From Lichenicola cladoniae (GTDB lineage Bacteria > Pseudomonadota > Alphaproteobacteria > Acetobacterales > Acetobacteraceae), in assembly GCF_013201075.1 (NCBI RefSeq), contig NZ_CP053708.1, forward strand, positions 3,353,501-3,417,500: a stretch of 64,000 nucleotides of DNA, given 5' to 3'. Of this stretch, positions 42,384-52,179 are shown in pieces (within the stretch, counting starts at the first letter, position 1; the number at the start of each line of letters is the position of its first letter). The notes below the pieces were generated by a model. The model had not been told where the DNA came from and made no database searches. It was given only the letters and a program-made list of their open reading frames with translations. Both the position numbers and the translations under genes were made by a program.

Positions 42384-44704
42384 CGCTGCACCTGCTTGCT
42401 CTTGCGGGTGGCGACTGCACGATGCTGCTGCCGCAGCACCGCCTCGATCCAGTCGTTGAGCCGGTCGGTCAGCGCTTCCGCTTCCTCATGCTCCGGATAG
42501 GCCTCGGGGAAGCGCAGGGCCAGCCAGCGCCATGCCACCAGGCGCTTGTGGCGCTTCTCCGCGCGATCGAGCTCCTCGTGCGACGCACGGTCCGGTGGCG
42601 GCAGTCGGCTCACCGACGGCGGCGCCACCGTGCGGCCGGCGCCATGCTCGGCCGCCCAGCCGGCAAGCCGGGGGATGCCGCTGTCGCGCTCGTCCACCGG
42701 GCACATCGCGTACGCCCAGCGCTGCTGCAGGTCGAGCCCGGCCACGCCCTCGAGTGCCGTGGCGACGGCGAAAGCCTGGCTCATGTCGGCGAGCCTGTAG
42801 TTCGGGTCGTCGCGCCTCAGCACCGCGCGACGAATGCGGGCCAGCACGCCGAACAGGCTGTCGGACCCGATCTCGGCCGCGACGGCGCGCACGATGTCGG
42901 AGTCCGGCTGCACGATCGGTCGCAGGTCGGGCGGCTCCACCCAGGGTGCGGCCAGCATGTTGCGCACGAAGGACGGGCTCCCTGCCCCGGCCAGCACCGC
43001 GACCACGCCGCTCTCGTGCCGGCCGTAGCGCCCGGCCCGGCCGCCGATCTGCTTGATCTCCTGCGGCAGCAGGTCGCGGCTCTGGGTGCCGTCGAACTTG
43101 CGGAGTGCCGCGAACACCACGCGACGGATGTTCAGGTTGAGCCCCATGCCGATCGCATCGGTCGCGACCAGGATATCCGCCTGGCCGCTGTTGAAGCGCG
43201 CCGCCTCGGCCCGTCGCACCTCCGGGCTCAGCGCGCCGTACACCACGGCCACGCGTCGCCCGGCCGCCTGCAATGTCGCCCGCATGTCCAGCACGTCGCG
43301 CCGCGAGAACGCGATCACCGCGTCGCCGGCCTGGAGCGATCCGAGCGCCACCGCTTCCGACGCCGCCACCAGCGGGCCCTTGCGTTCGAGGCTGATCTCG
43401 TCGAGCGGGTCGCCACACAGGGCGGCGATGCGCCGGACCATCGGCACGCAGTCCGGGGCGCCGAGGACGAACACATGGCGGGCCGGGGCGCCCATGATCG
43501 CGGCGGTCCAGGCGGCGCCGCGATCGGGGTCGTAGAGCATCTGCGCCTCGTCGATGATCGCGACCTCGACCGGGTTGTGCAGCGGGCACATCTCCACGGT
43601 CGCGGCCAGGTGCCGGCTGCCCGGCTCGACGATCCGCTCCTCGCCCGTCGCCAGCGACGCCACCACGCCGCGCGCAGCCAGCGCCTCGCGGAATTCGTGG
43701 GCCAGCAGCCGCAACGGAGCCAGCGCCATGCCGCTCGGTGCATCGGACAGCCGGTCCAGCGCCAGATGCGACTTGCCGCTGTTGGTCGGCCCGGTGACCA
43801 GGGTGATCTGCCGGTCGAGCGCACGGGCGGTGGAGAAATGCGCGGCATACCGATCCAGCGCCGCCACCCGTGCGATCGCCGCGTTTCCGCTCCGGTTCTT
43901 GCGGCCGGGAGGAACGCCGATCTCCAGTGGTGCCCCGGCATCGTCGGCACGGCGCCATTCCGCAACCTCGGGCCGGAGCCGGGCCAGTTCGACCGGATCG
44001 AACTCCCAGCGCTCGCCGCCCTTGCCGGGGATGCGACGGGCGACCGGCAGATGTCCGGCCGCGACCCAGCGCAGTACCTCCTTGATCGTGCAGCCGAGCA
44101 GCGCCGGGATCTCGCGGAACTCGACCAGGCTGCGTTCCCACTCGCGCAGCCGTTGCAGTTCCTCGCGCCGGCCGGTGCGGGCGGCGCCCTCCGCCGCCCG
44201 GCGTTCCCGCCGACGCTGATCCTCCTGGGCCACCGCCACCGCCACGAACGGTGCGTCCGCGGGCAGGCCGAAGGCGCGGGCGACAGCCTGTGCCAGTTCC
44301 GCGTGCTGGGATGCCGACAGCACCCGCCCGCCCGCCTCGAACAGCTCCTCGATGGCGACGTCCAGCGCCCGTGCGGGGTCGGCCGCCAGCGTGCGCAGCC
44401 GCGCCAGAACGACACGGTCGAGTGCCTCGCGCAGTGCCAGCTCATCCGCTGCCGGATCAGCGATGCGGGAAGCGGCTTCGGCCGCATCCACACGCAACAC
44501 CCAGATCTGGCCATCGCGCTGCGACAGGTCGACCAGTCGCGATGCCCAGCCCTTCGCGCGGACTTCGCACAGGGCTGCGGATACCGCCTCTGGATCCGCC
44601 GGCAGCCGCCGCGCGACCAGCCGGACCAGCCGCGGCATCTCCTGGGTTTCGACGGCGAGCCCCGCCGCCTCGATCGCGGCTTCAGCCGGTGAGAATATCG
44701 TCAT
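42380..44704 (-). CDS. Suv3-like DExH RNA helicase
   Basis: A 774-residue helicase resembling the mitochondrial RNA helicase SUPV3L1/Suv3, common in alphaproteobacteria. Motif I is GPTNSGKS, motif II is IIDEAQMLYD, and motif VI is QIGGRAGRYGR. The roughly 280 residues before motif I are a distinct N-terminal region. The family works in RNA turnover; a degradosome-type role is inferred. The start at 44704 overlaps nothing upstream, and the stop overlaps tenA by 4 bp, an unusual pairing. Confidence 0.9.
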   Translation of the reverse strand: MTIFSPAEAAIEAAGLAVETQEMPRLVRLVARRLPADPEAVSAALCEVRAKGWASRLVDLSQRDGQIWVLRVDAAEAASRIADPAADELALREALDRVVLARLRTLAADPARALDVAIEELFEAGGRVLSASQHAELAQAVARAFGLPADAPFVAVAVAQEDQRRRERRAAEGAARTGRREELQRLREWERSLVEFREIPALLGCTIKEVLRWVAAGHLPVARRIPGKGGERWEFDPVELARLRPEVAEWRRADDAGAPLEIGVPPGRKNRSGNAAIARVAALDRYAAHFSTARALDRQITLVTGPTNSGKSHLALDRLSDAPSGMALAPLRLLAHEFREALAARGVVASLATGEERIVEPGSRHLAATVEMCPLHNPVEVAIIDEAQMLYDPDRGAAWTAAIMGAPARHVFVLGAPDCVPMVRRIAALCGDPLDEISLERKGPLVAASEAVALGSLQAGDAVIAFSRRDVLDMRATLQAAGRRVAVVYGALSPEVRRAEAARFNSGQADILVATDAIGMGLNLNIRRVVFAALRKFDGTQSRDLLPQEIKQIGGRAGRYGRHESGVVAVLAGAGSPSFVRNMLAAPWVEPPDLRPIVQPDSDIVRAVAAEIGSDSLFGVLARIRRAVLRRDDPNYRLADMSQAFAVATALEGVAGLDLQQRWAYAMCPVDERDSGIPRLAGWAAEHGAGRTVAPPSVSRLPPPDRASHEELDRAEKRHKRLVAWRWLALRFPEAYPEHEEAEALTDRLNDWIEAVLRQQHRAVATRKSKQVQR

Positions 44705-44841
44705 GACCGCCGCTTAAAGCATGATTGTGCCGGGAGCGCGTGTTCCGCCGCGACTCCCGGATGCCCGCATGGGCCCGAGGCTGTCGCGATGGCTGGGGCA
44801 CAGCAGCTCGACCGGACCGCGGCACCGCTTCGCGCAGTATC

Positions 44842-45411
44842 TTAGGGACTGATCCAGGCTGCGGTGATCCCGGACGCCGTGAAGCGCCCAGAGGCCCGGG
44901 TCTGCTGGCCTCCGGGCCCGAGGCGCAGGACATCGATGGTTGCGAGCGAAACCAGGATCACCGTGAACTGGCGGAACTGTTCGTCGGGAGGCAGGTGCGC
45001 CTGCTCGTCCGGATCGGCGATCGGGGTTCCCGGTATGGCCACGTGACCATAGGTATTGCGGGCGTTCGGCGACAGCGTGTCCCACCGTCTGCGAGCGATC
45101 TCGTCGTCGCAGTGCAGGCGGGCGGTTCCTTCGAGCCGGAGCTGCAGGTGTTCGGCACCGGACCAGGCCAGGAGGGTGACCTGGCCGGCCTGCGCGATGT
45201 CGCGCACCTTGTCGGCGCGCGTGTCCGAATGCATCTCGGCACAGGGTGGCGACCGCTCGAAGCTTCGCAGGACCAGCGTCCTCAGGCCCGGATGCAGATC
45301 CGGGGACAGTGTGGCGAGCTGGATGTTGCGGAGCTCGCCGTCATGATCGCGCACCGAACGCTCGAGTGCCACGAGGCCTGCTTCGATGAACTCGAGTGCT
45401 GATGTCTGCAT
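44842..45411 (-). CDS. Pyridoxamine 5'-phosphate oxidase family protein
   Basis: A 189-residue split-barrel FMN-binding protein. The start MQTSALEFIEAGLVALERSV is followed by IQLATLSPDLHPGLRTLVLR and the FMN-phosphate stretch ADKVRDIAQAGQVTLLAWSG. It is shorter than PdxH and lacks its full C-terminal signature, so a flavin reductase or stress role is as likely as vitamin B6 synthesis. The frame is open to 45558, but the ATG at 45411 gives the family N-terminus. It is divergent from the uronate-type dehydrogenase across 216 bp. Confidence 0.8.
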   Translation of the reverse strand: MQTSALEFIEAGLVALERSVRDHDGELRNIQLATLSPDLHPGLRTLVLRSFERSPPCAEMHSDTRADKVRDIAQAGQVTLLAWSGAEHLQLRLEGTARLHCDDEIARRRWDTLSPNARNTYGHVAIPGTPIADPDEQAHLPPDEQFRQFTVILVSLATIDVLRLGPGGQQTRASGRFTASGITAAWISP

Positions 45412-45627
45412 GCGGTAGCAAGTCTCCACGATGATGGAGGTTGCCTTGCCGGCTGTACCGGATTGGACAACCGGATCGTTACCGGCGTCATACTCGCCGG
45501 CAGACGTCGATCGACCTTGCCCGAGATGGGACCCCAGCATGAGCGCTATCCGCCGCACCGTTTCCGCAATTTCGGAGCCGGCCGAGCCCCCGCTCCCGGA
45601 TCCGACCCCGACATCGATCGAAGCGCC

Positions 45628-46764
45628 ATGACGATCGTCTCACCGATCCTGCAGTTCGGAACCAGCCGGTTCCTGCAGGCGCACGTCGATCTCTTTGTTT
45701 CCGAGGCGCTGGAACGTGGCGAGGCGATCGGCACGATCCTCGTCGTGCAGACCACCGGGAGTGCTGCCAGTGCCGCCCGGATTGCAGCCATGGCCGGGGG
45801 TGGCGGCTATCCCGTACGGATCAGAGGCCTGCGCGATGGAAAATCCATCGACGAATTCACGCAGGTGCAATCCATCCGGCGTGGGCTGCAGGCGGATCGG
45901 GACTGGCCGGAAATCCGCCGATCCTTCGTCGAGGACGCGATGGTGATCGTGTCCAACACCGGCGAGCAGGGCTACGAACTCGACCCGCGTGACCAGGCTG
46001 ATTGCCTGACACGCTTCGAGACCCCGCCCCACAGCTTTCCGGCCAAACTCGCGGTGCTGCTGCATGGGCGATGGCAGGCGAGGCCGGATGCACCGCTGTC
46101 CCTGTTTCCGTGCGAGCTGATCACGAGAAACGGCGACAGGCTGCGCAGCCTGGTTGCCGCGCTTGCGGCGGACTGGGGCCTGGATGCACGGTTCGCCACC
46201 TATCTCCACGCAGAATGCCGCTGGGCCAACAGCCTGGTCGACCGGATCGTATCGGAGCCGATCCTCCCGGTCGGCGCGATCGGCGAGCCCTATGCATTGT
46301 GGGCAATCGAGCAGCAGGACGGGCTGGTCCTGCCCTGCCGCCACGACGCGATCGTGCTGACCGACGATCTGGCGCGCTACGAGCGACTGAAACTGCACCT
46401 GCTCAATCTGGGCCACACGATACTGGCCGAGACCTGGCAACGGTCGGGCCAGTTCCCGGACATGATCGTCGTAGACGCGATGAAGATGCCCTCCCTGCGC
46501 GACGAGCTCGAACTCGTCTGGACCGAGGAAGTGCTCCCGGTGTTCGACGCCGACGGGATGGGAGAACAGGCGCGTGCGTATCTCGACGAGGTGCGCGAGC
46601 GTTTCCTGAATCCGTTCCTCGCACACCGGCTCTCCGATATCGCGCAGAACCACCAGGAAAAGAAGCGGCGGCGGCTGGCGCCGGTGATCGCCGCGGCGGA
46701 GCGGCAGGGATTGCCGATCGCGCAGGCCCGTCTGCGGGCGGCCCTGGAAGACAGGCCTGGATGA
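45628..46764 (+). CDS. Mannitol dehydrogenase family protein (tagaturonate reductase-like)
   Basis: A 378-residue NAD-dependent polyol dehydrogenase of the mannitol/altronate group. The Rossmann start is ILQFGTSRFLQAHVDLF, family stretches include VIVSNTGEQGY and HAECRWANSLVDRI, and the catalytic region is LKLHLLNLGHTILAET with Lys as the general base. The length and the tagaturonate-like N-terminus suggest hexuronate metabolism, but mannitol or another polyol is possible. The ATG at 45628 is chosen by family start; the frame is open to 45463. A sugar-binding protein follows after 81 bp. Confidence 0.85.
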   Translation: MTIVSPILQFGTSRFLQAHVDLFVSEALERGEAIGTILVVQTTGSAASAARIAAMAGGGGYPVRIRGLRDGKSIDEFTQVQSIRRGLQADRDWPEIRRSFVEDAMVIVSNTGEQGYELDPRDQADCLTRFETPPHSFPAKLAVLLHGRWQARPDAPLSLFPCELITRNGDRLRSLVAALAADWGLDARFATYLHAECRWANSLVDRIVSEPILPVGAIGEPYALWAIEQQDGLVLPCRHDAIVLTDDLARYERLKLHLLNLGHTILAETWQRSGQFPDMIVVDAMKMPSLRDELELVWTEEVLPVFDADGMGEQARAYLDEVRERFLNPFLAHRLSDIAQNHQEKKRRRLAPVIAAAERQGLPIAQARLRAALEDRPG

Positions 46765-46845
46765 TGTTTCACTGGTGATCCAAGCGTGACGACGACCGCC
46801 CGACGCGTCGCGCCCTGCCATAACGGGCATAGGGAAACGTACACG

Positions 46846-47778
46846 ATGTTCAGGACTTTTCTTCTTGCAGGCATGACCGCTCTCGCTACGGTTCCGGCCG
46901 CGATGGCCGCGGGCAAGCCGATCGGCACTATAGGAATTACCGTCGGCTCTCTGGGCAACCCCTATTATGTCGCGCTGGCGAAAGGGGCGACCGCGAAGGC
47001 ACGGATGATCGACCCCAACGTGAAGGTCATCTCGGTATCCGCGGATTACGACCTGAACAAGCAATTTACCCAGATCGATAACTTCATTGCAGCCGGCGTG
47101 AAGGTGATCCTGGTGACCGCAATCGACAAGGACGCTGTGCTGCCCGCCATAAAGCGTGCGCAACAGGCGGGCATCGTCGTGGTCGGCGTGGATGTTCTGG
47201 CCAACGGTGCCGATGCGGTCGTGCAGACGGACAACGTCGCCGCCGGAAGCATTTCATGCGGCTACCTCGCCGAGAAGATCGGCCACAAGGGCAACGTCAT
47301 CATCGAGAACGGCGAGCAGGTTTCGGCGGTCGTCGATCGCGTGAAGGGCTGCAAGACCGAACTGGCGAAGTTCCCGGACATCAAGATCCTGGACAGCAGC
47401 CAGAACGGCAAAGGCTCGCGCGAAGGCGCCATGGCGGTCGCACAGGGCTACTTCGTTCGTTATCCGGACATCGCCGGCATCTTCGCGGTGAACGACCCGC
47501 AGGGCCTGGGCACCGACCTCGCGGCGAAGCAGGCGCACCGGACCGGCATCGTCATCACGTCGGTGGATGGTGCGCCGGACATCGTGGCGGCGCTGAAGGG
47601 CGACACCTCGATCCAGGGATCGGCGTCGCAGGACCCGTTCGCCATGGGCGGGATCGCGGTGACGCAGGCCGACGCGATCATGAACGGTCATCCGCCGGCA
47701 CAGAAACTCACGTTGATGACGCCGAAGCTGATCGATCGCAGCAACGTGGGCAGCTATGTCGGGTGGACCCAGCATTAG
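46846..47778 (+). CDS. Sugar ABC transporter substrate-binding protein
   Basis: A 310-residue periplasmic binding protein (RbsB-type, peripla_BP_4) with a signal peptide ending near AAMAA. Mature-domain stretches are GITVGSLGNPYYVALAKGA, QFTQIDNFIAAGVKVILV and GIFAVNDPQGLGTDLAAKQA. Its ATPase and permease are not adjacent; a fused ATPase-permease of the right family starts at 61800, some 14 kb away. Following a uronate-type dehydrogenase, it may bind a sugar acid or polyol. A hairpin follows the stop. Confidence 0.92.
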   Translation: MFRTFLLAGMTALATVPAAMAAGKPIGTIGITVGSLGNPYYVALAKGATAKARMIDPNVKVISVSADYDLNKQFTQIDNFIAAGVKVILVTAIDKDAVLPAIKRAQQAGIVVVGVDVLANGADAVVQTDNVAAGSISCGYLAEKIGHKGNVIIENGEQVSAVVDRVKGCKTELAKFPDIKILDSSQNGKGSREGAMAVAQGYFVRYPDIAGIFAVNDPQGLGTDLAAKQAHRTGIVITSVDGAPDIVAALKGDTSIQGSASQDPFAMGGIAVTQADAIMNGHPPAQKLTLMTPKLIDRSNVGSYVGWTQH

Positions 47779-48131
47779 CCGGGTTCGCCAATCAACTTGC
47801 GCACGATCCATCCGGACTGCTGTTCCGGATGGAGACAATCACGCAGGATGATCGTCCCAGGTCGTGATGTGCTCGCGGTGCGTAGTTAATCTCGAGCCGC
47901 CGGTGCGGTCCGGCTCGAGCGCACCGTCCGCGACATCGGGACCGACCGGCCGGGGAGCATCGATGCCTAGTCCTCCAGGCAGAGTTCCGATCGGCGCAAT
48001 CGTGGTCTCGCCATCGGATCGGCACGCTCGGTCTTCATCAACGAAGCCGCTGCAACACTACAAGTTGTTCATTTCGTCTGATCGCCGGTTCGGGTGGCTC
48101 AACTCGCTGGAGATCGCGGCGTTCACGGGGC
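47779..48131. other. Intergenic region after the sugar-binding protein
   Basis: About 350 bp without a supportable gene. It holds the hairpin at 47807-47833 and presumably the promoter of the cupin gene. Short open frames here lack family features. Confidence 0.5.
47807..47833 (+). terminator. Hairpin after the sugar-binding protein gene
   Basis: A perfect 10-bp stem (TCCATCCGGA / TCCGGATGGA) with a 7-base loop, 28 bp after the stop. No U-tract is present. Confidence 0.5.
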
Positions 48132-48725
48132 ATGAACCTTGATCGCCGCCAGTTCCAAGCCCTCCTCGCCGGCCTCGGCATCGAGATGACGACCGGAGGT
48201 GCGCGTGCGTCCGGCAGGCACGCCCAGGTCTCGTCGTTCGTGCTGCCTGCAAACGGCTGGGTCCCGAACAACCAGCATCTCCCGGTCATTCTCTACCAGG
48301 CAGCCGTTCCGATCGCCGGCGACGACCCCGCATCGGCGTTCGAGGCGCTGTTCACCCATAATGGTTGGCCGCCGCAATGGCGGAACGGCGTCTACTCGTT
48401 CCACCATTTCCATTCGACGGCTCATGAGGTGCTGGGCTTCGCCGGTGGGTCCGCCGACCTCGTGCTCGGTGGTCCGAACGGTCGACCGATCACGGTGCAG
48501 GCCGGTGATGTGGTGGTGCTTCCAGCCGGCACGGGTCACTGCAGGATCAAAGCGACAGACGACTTCCTGGTCGTGGGCGCCTATCCCCCGGGACAGCATT
48601 GGGACATCTGCCGCAATGCCATTTCAGCTGAAGCAGAGGCCGGGATGACGCACCTGGCGTTTCCGTCAAGCGATCCGCTGGGCGGTGCGACCGGGCCGTT
48701 GCAAAGCCTCTGGACGAAAACCTGA
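48132..48725 (+). CDS. Cupin domain protein (YjlB-like)
   Basis: A 197-residue single-cupin protein. The metal-binding half is [19 protein letters not shown], with several His and a Glu, and the second motif has [12 protein letters not shown]. It resembles the YjlB family of unknown function. The N-terminus [14 protein letters not shown] looks like a weak Tat-type start, but no hydrophobic core follows, so export is doubtful. It precedes the Tm-1-like pair by about 160 bp on the same strand and may belong to the same unit. Confidence 0.8.
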   Translation: MNLDRRQFQALLAGLGIEMTTGGARASGRHAQVSSFVLPANGWVPNNQHLPVILYQAAVPIAGDDPASAFEALFTHNGWPPQWRNGVYSFHHFHSTAHEVLGFAGGSADLVLGGPNGRPITVQAGDVVVLPAGTGHCRIKATDDFLVVGAYPPGQHWDICRNAISAEAEAGMTHLAFPSSDPLGGATGPLQSLWTKT

Positions 48726-48883
48726 GGGCTCGGATAGCCACATCGCTGTGTGAACGGACGGTTCCTTGCAGATGAGTTCGCCAATCGAAACGACGGCGGA
48801 GGCGATCAGCAGCGACGACACGCTGCGACGCCGTTACCTTGGCGCGAGCACGCATGCGCATTGATCCAGACGGGAGGCCGAGC

Positions 48884-50107
48884 GTGACCGCGGGACGCAT
48901 CTACGTGGCCGGGACCTGCGACACCAAGGGCGACGAACTCGGCTACGTCCGCGAGCTCATCGAGGCCGACGGCGTACCGGCCTGCCTGGTCGACGTGTCC
49001 ACCAGGCAGGCGGACGCGGTGCGCGGGGTCGATGTCTCGGCAAGCGAAGTCGCGAGCCATCATCCCGAGGGGCCGCAGGCCGTCTTCACCGACGACCGCG
49101 GCGCCTCGGTCGGCGCAATGGCGATTGCATTCAGGCGGTTCATGACGAGCCGGAACGACGTCGCCGGGGTGATCGGCCTCGGCGGCTCCGGCGGCACGAC
49201 GCTCGTTGCCACGGCACTGCGCGCGCTGCCGATCGGGATGCCGAAGCTGATCGTGTCCACTGTCGCCTCCGGAAACGTCGCGCCCTATGTCGGCCCGAGC
49301 GATATCACCATGATGTACTCGGTCACCGACATCGCCGGACTGAACCGCATCTCCCGGGTGATCCTCGGCAATGCGGCGCACGCCATCGCCGGAATGGCGC
49401 GCCAGAGAATGCCGCCCGCCATCGACGGCGTCGCACCGCGCGTCGAGGACAAGCCCGCCATCGGGCTCTCGATGTTCGGCGTCACTACCAGCTGCATCGG
49501 CAAGCTCGTGGACATGCTGCAGCCGGATTACGACTGCCTCGTCTTCCATGCGACCGGCACCGGTGGGGAGTCGATGGAAAAGCTGGCGGAGTCCGGCCTG
49601 GTCACCGGCCTGCTCGACATCACCACCACCGAGGTCTGCGACCTGCTCGTCGGTGGCGTGTTCGCCTGCACGGAGGATCGTTTCGGCGCAGTAGCCCGGA
49701 CCGGCCTGCCCTATGTCGGCTCCTGCGGCGCGCTCGACATGGTCAATTTCGGCGGCCGGGACACCGTGCCGGCGGCCTTTGCAAGCCGCAACCTCTACGT
49801 CCACAACGCCTCGGTGACGCTGATGCGGACGACCGTGGAGGAGACCGTACAGATCGGGCGCTGGATCGGCGAGCGGCTGAACCGCTGCAACGGGCCGGTG
49901 CGTTTCCTGCTGCCCGAAGGCGGCGTGTCGGCGCTCGATGCACCCGGCCAGCCGTTCCACGATCCGGAGGCTGATGCCGCGCTGTTCGCAACGCTGGAAG
50001 CAACGGTTGAGCAGACCGAGCACCGGCGTCTCATCCGCCTGCCGCACCACATCAACGACGCAGCGTTCGCGACCGCGGCTGCGTCCCACTTCCGTGCCAT
50101 CATCTGA
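48884..50107 (+). CDS. Tm-1-like ATP-binding protein (UPF0261)
   Basis: A 407-residue protein matching the UPF0261 family, equivalent to the N-terminal half of the tomato virus-resistance protein Tm-1. Characteristic stretches are [20 protein letters not shown] at the start, [20 protein letters not shown] and [19 protein letters not shown]. The GTG at 48884 is chosen because GGGAGG lies at 48872-48877 and the family begins there; an ATG at 48854 and TTG at 48839 are less likely. The next gene is equivalent to the C-terminal half of Tm-1. The metabolic role in bacteria is unknown. Confidence 0.88.
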   Translation: MTAGRIYVAGTCDTKGDELGYVRELIEADGVPACLVDVSTRQADAVRGVDVSASEVASHHPEGPQAVFTDDRGASVGAMAIAFRRFMTSRNDVAGVIGLGGSGGTTLVATALRALPIGMPKLIVSTVASGNVAPYVGPSDITMMYSVTDIAGLNRISRVILGNAAHAIAGMARQRMPPAIDGVAPRVEDKPAIGLSMFGVTTSCIGKLVDMLQPDYDCLVFHATGTGGESMEKLAESGLVTGLLDITTTEVCDLLVGGVFACTEDRFGAVARTGLPYVGSCGALDMVNFGGRDTVPAAFASRNLYVHNASVTLMRTTVEETVQIGRWIGERLNRCNGPVRFLLPEGGVSALDAPGQPFHDPEADAALFATLEATVEQTEHRRLIRLPHHINDAAFATAAASHFRAII

Positions 50108-50117
50108 AAGCAGCAGC

Positions 50118-50990
50118 ATGCCCGCGATCCCCCGCCAACATCTCCTCGAGCGCTTCCACGCCATGGTCCGCGACGGTCGCCCGATCGTGGGCGGCGGCGC
50201 CGGAACCGGCCTCTCGGCCAGGTGCGAGGAGGAAGGCGGGATCGACCTGATCGTCATCTACAATTCCGGCCGCTACCGGATGGCCGGGCGTGGCTCGCTG
50301 GCCGGCCTCCTTGCCTACGGCAATGCCAACGACGTGGTGATGGAGATGGCGCGGGAGGTCCTGCCGGTCGTGCGCCACACGCCGGTGCTCGCGGGTATCA
50401 ACGGGACCGACCCGTTCTGCCATTTCGACCGGTTCCTCGACGAGGTGAAGGCCGTCGGCTTCTCCGGCATCCAGAACTTCCCCACGGTCGGGCTGATCGA
50501 CGGTAAGTTCCGGGCTAATCTCGAGGAGACCGGCATGAGCTATGGGCAGGAGGTGGACCTCATCCGCCTCGCCCGTGCCAAGGACCTGCTGACCACGCCC
50601 TACGTGTTCGATCCGGGCGAGGCCATCGCCATGACCGAGGCCGGTGCCGACATCGTCGTGGCGCATATGGGCCTCACCACGGGAGGCAATATCGGTGCCG
50701 CGACCGCACTGACCCTCGATGACTGCGTGGCACGGATCAACGCGATCTCCGAGGCCGCGCGGACCGTGCAATCGGACGTGATCCTGCTGTGCCATGGCGG
50801 TCCCATCGCAATGCCCGACGACGCCGAGTACGTCCTCGCCCGTTGCCCCGACTGTCATGGGTTCTACGGAGCGAGCAGCATGGAACGGCTGCCGGCCGAG
50901 CAGGCGCTCGTCGCGCAGACCCGTGCCTTCAAGAGCATCGCGCGAGGCGGCAGTTCCATCGGCGTCACGCAGAACGCACCTTCGTCGTAA
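50118..50990 (+). CDS. PEP hydrolase-like TIM-barrel protein (Tm-1 C-terminal domain homologue)
   Basis: A 290-residue TIM-barrel protein of the phosphoenolpyruvate hydrolase-like family, which forms the C-terminal half of plant Tm-1. Stretches include [54 protein letters not shown] and [10 protein letters not shown]. It starts 10 bp after the UPF0261 gene, so the two are almost certainly co-expressed and may form a complex. The frame is open upstream over the previous gene; ATG 50118 is the natural start. Confidence 0.9.
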   Translation: MPAIPRQHLLERFHAMVRDGRPIVGGGAGTGLSARCEEEGGIDLIVIYNSGRYRMAGRGSLAGLLAYGNANDVVMEMAREVLPVVRHTPVLAGINGTDPFCHFDRFLDEVKAVGFSGIQNFPTVGLIDGKFRANLEETGMSYGQEVDLIRLARAKDLLTTPYVFDPGEAIAMTEAGADIVVAHMGLTTGGNIGAATALTLDDCVARINAISEAARTVQSDVILLCHGGPIAMPDDAEYVLARCPDCHGFYGASSMERLPAEQALVAQTRAFKSIARGGSSIGVTQNAPSS

Positions 50991-51004
50991 GCCGGAGAAC
51001 GACC

Positions 51005-51445
51005 ATGGCCCACGTGTATGTCAGTGCTGTCATCGACGCCCCGATCGAGCGCGTCTGGGCGATCGCCCGGGACTTCAACGGCCACGCCGCGTGGCATCCG
51101 TTCATTGCGGAAAGCCATGTCGAGGACGGTTTCGCCCCGGACACCGTCGGCTGCGTGCGTAACTTCGTGCTCGGCAACGGCGGACACCTGCGCGAGCGCT
51201 TGCTGGCGCTGAGCGACGTCGACCACAGCTTCACCTATTGCATCCTCGAATCACCGATGCCGATCAGCGACTATAACGCGACGTTCCGGCTGACCTCGAT
51301 CACCGAAGGCGGCGGCACCTTCGTCGAATGGCAGGCCCGCTTCGACGTTGCCCCCGAGGACGAGGCCCGTATCAAGGAGCAGGTCGGCCGCGCAACGTTT
51401 GCTGAAGGGATCGTCGCACTCGAGGCATACGTCGCGACTACATAG
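51005..51445 (+). CDS. SRPBCC family protein
   Basis: A 146-residue START-like hydrophobic-ligand binding protein (polyketide cyclase/dehydrase 2 type). It opens AHVYVSAVIDAPIERVWAI and has the typical RDFNGHAAWHPFI and DYNATFRLTSITEGGGTFV strands. The ATG at 51005 follows GGAG at 50994-50997 and lies 14 bp after the PEP hydrolase-like gene, so it is the third gene of the Tm-1-like operon. It may hold the operon's ligand or product. No catalytic motif is evident. Confidence 0.87.
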   Translation: MAHVYVSAVIDAPIERVWAIARDFNGHAAWHPFIAESHVEDGFAPDTVGCVRNFVLGNGGHLRERLLALSDVDHSFTYCILESPMPISDYNATFRLTSITEGGGTFVEWQARFDVAPEDEARIKEQVGRATFAEGIVALEAYVATT

Positions 51446-51489
51446 GCGTCCTGCGCCGGGTATTGCTTTATTGGAGACTTCTGCAGCTG

Positions 51490-51521
51490 AACCGGCCGAC
51501 GCATTAACGCTTCGGCCGGTT
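51490..51521 (+). terminator. Hairpin downstream of the Tm-1-like operon
   Basis: Perfect 10-bp arms AACCGGCCGA and TCGGCCGGTT around a 12-base loop, 44 bp after the SRPBCC stop. No U-tract, so its strength as a terminator is uncertain. Confidence 0.45.
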
Positions 51522-51654
51522 GAAGCACTGGCGCCGCGTAGCAATCCACGATGATCGAAGCGCACATCCCGTTCTGGCTGCGCGATGACTTCGGGCTTGG
51601 CGACCACCCTCGATACGGTGCGGGGTGCGAGGCCGCCAAAACGCCCGGCGCCGC

Positions 51655-52179
51655 TCAGTGCTCGATGAACGGTCCCGGCTGGATAACATGGTGAGCGTCA
51701 GAAGAGATTGTAGCATCCAGACCACACTGCTTGCTGGAGACGGTCTTTCCGTTTTTCTGCACGACCAAGCCACTGGTGAAACCCGGATCATTGCGGCCAT
51801 CTGCAGCGAAGGACGTGCGGGTGATCTTGTCATAGACAATGTAGCTGTATGCCCCATGGCTGACGGAGATCTGTGTTTCGCCTCCTCCAGAGAACATGTG
51901 ATCGGCAATCGACAAAGCTTGTGACGACAGCTCTATCCGGTTGGACGTACCGAAATAATAGGTCGCCTTCGTGCCGTCAGAACAGACAGAGACGAGCTTG
52001 TGACCAATGGGGCAAGTAAAGAGAGATGTCTCGCCGGATTTACATAAGGACGGATCGGAGGTGGCGGCGGTTGCATCCGACATCGTCATCACACCGAGCA
52101 GGACAGCCACCATGATCGGGATCAGCGTCCTAACCTCGACTGCAGAAGCACGTTGATTGCCCGTCCGTATGCCGCCCAT
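51655..52179 (-). CDS. Exported hypothetical protein of atypical composition
   Basis: A 174-residue protein with a signal peptide after an 18-residue polar start (core LIPIMVAVLLGVMTMSDATA). The mature part has four Cys (SLCKSG, FTCPIG, SVCSDG, KQCGLD) and otherwise beta-rich, Ser-rich sequence; disulfides are likely. I do not recognise a family. GGGAG precedes the ATG at good spacing. The gene and its surroundings are noticeably richer in A and T than neighbouring genes, and it lies on the 3' side of a tRNA gene, which suggests recent transfer. Confidence 0.65.
   Translation of the reverse strand: MGGIRTGNQRASAVEVRTLIPIMVAVLLGVMTMSDATAATSDPSLCKSGETSLFTCPIGHKLVSVCSDGTKATYYFGTSNRIELSSQALSIADHMFSGGGETQISVSHGAYSYIVYDKITRTSFAADGRNDPGFTSGLVVQKNGKTVSSKQCGLDATISSDAHHVIQPGPFIEH

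Noticed and set aside
47864-48142. Small open frame of 92 residues after the sugar-binding protein
   Set aside because: No family features, no clear Shine-Dalgarno and overlap with the cupin start.
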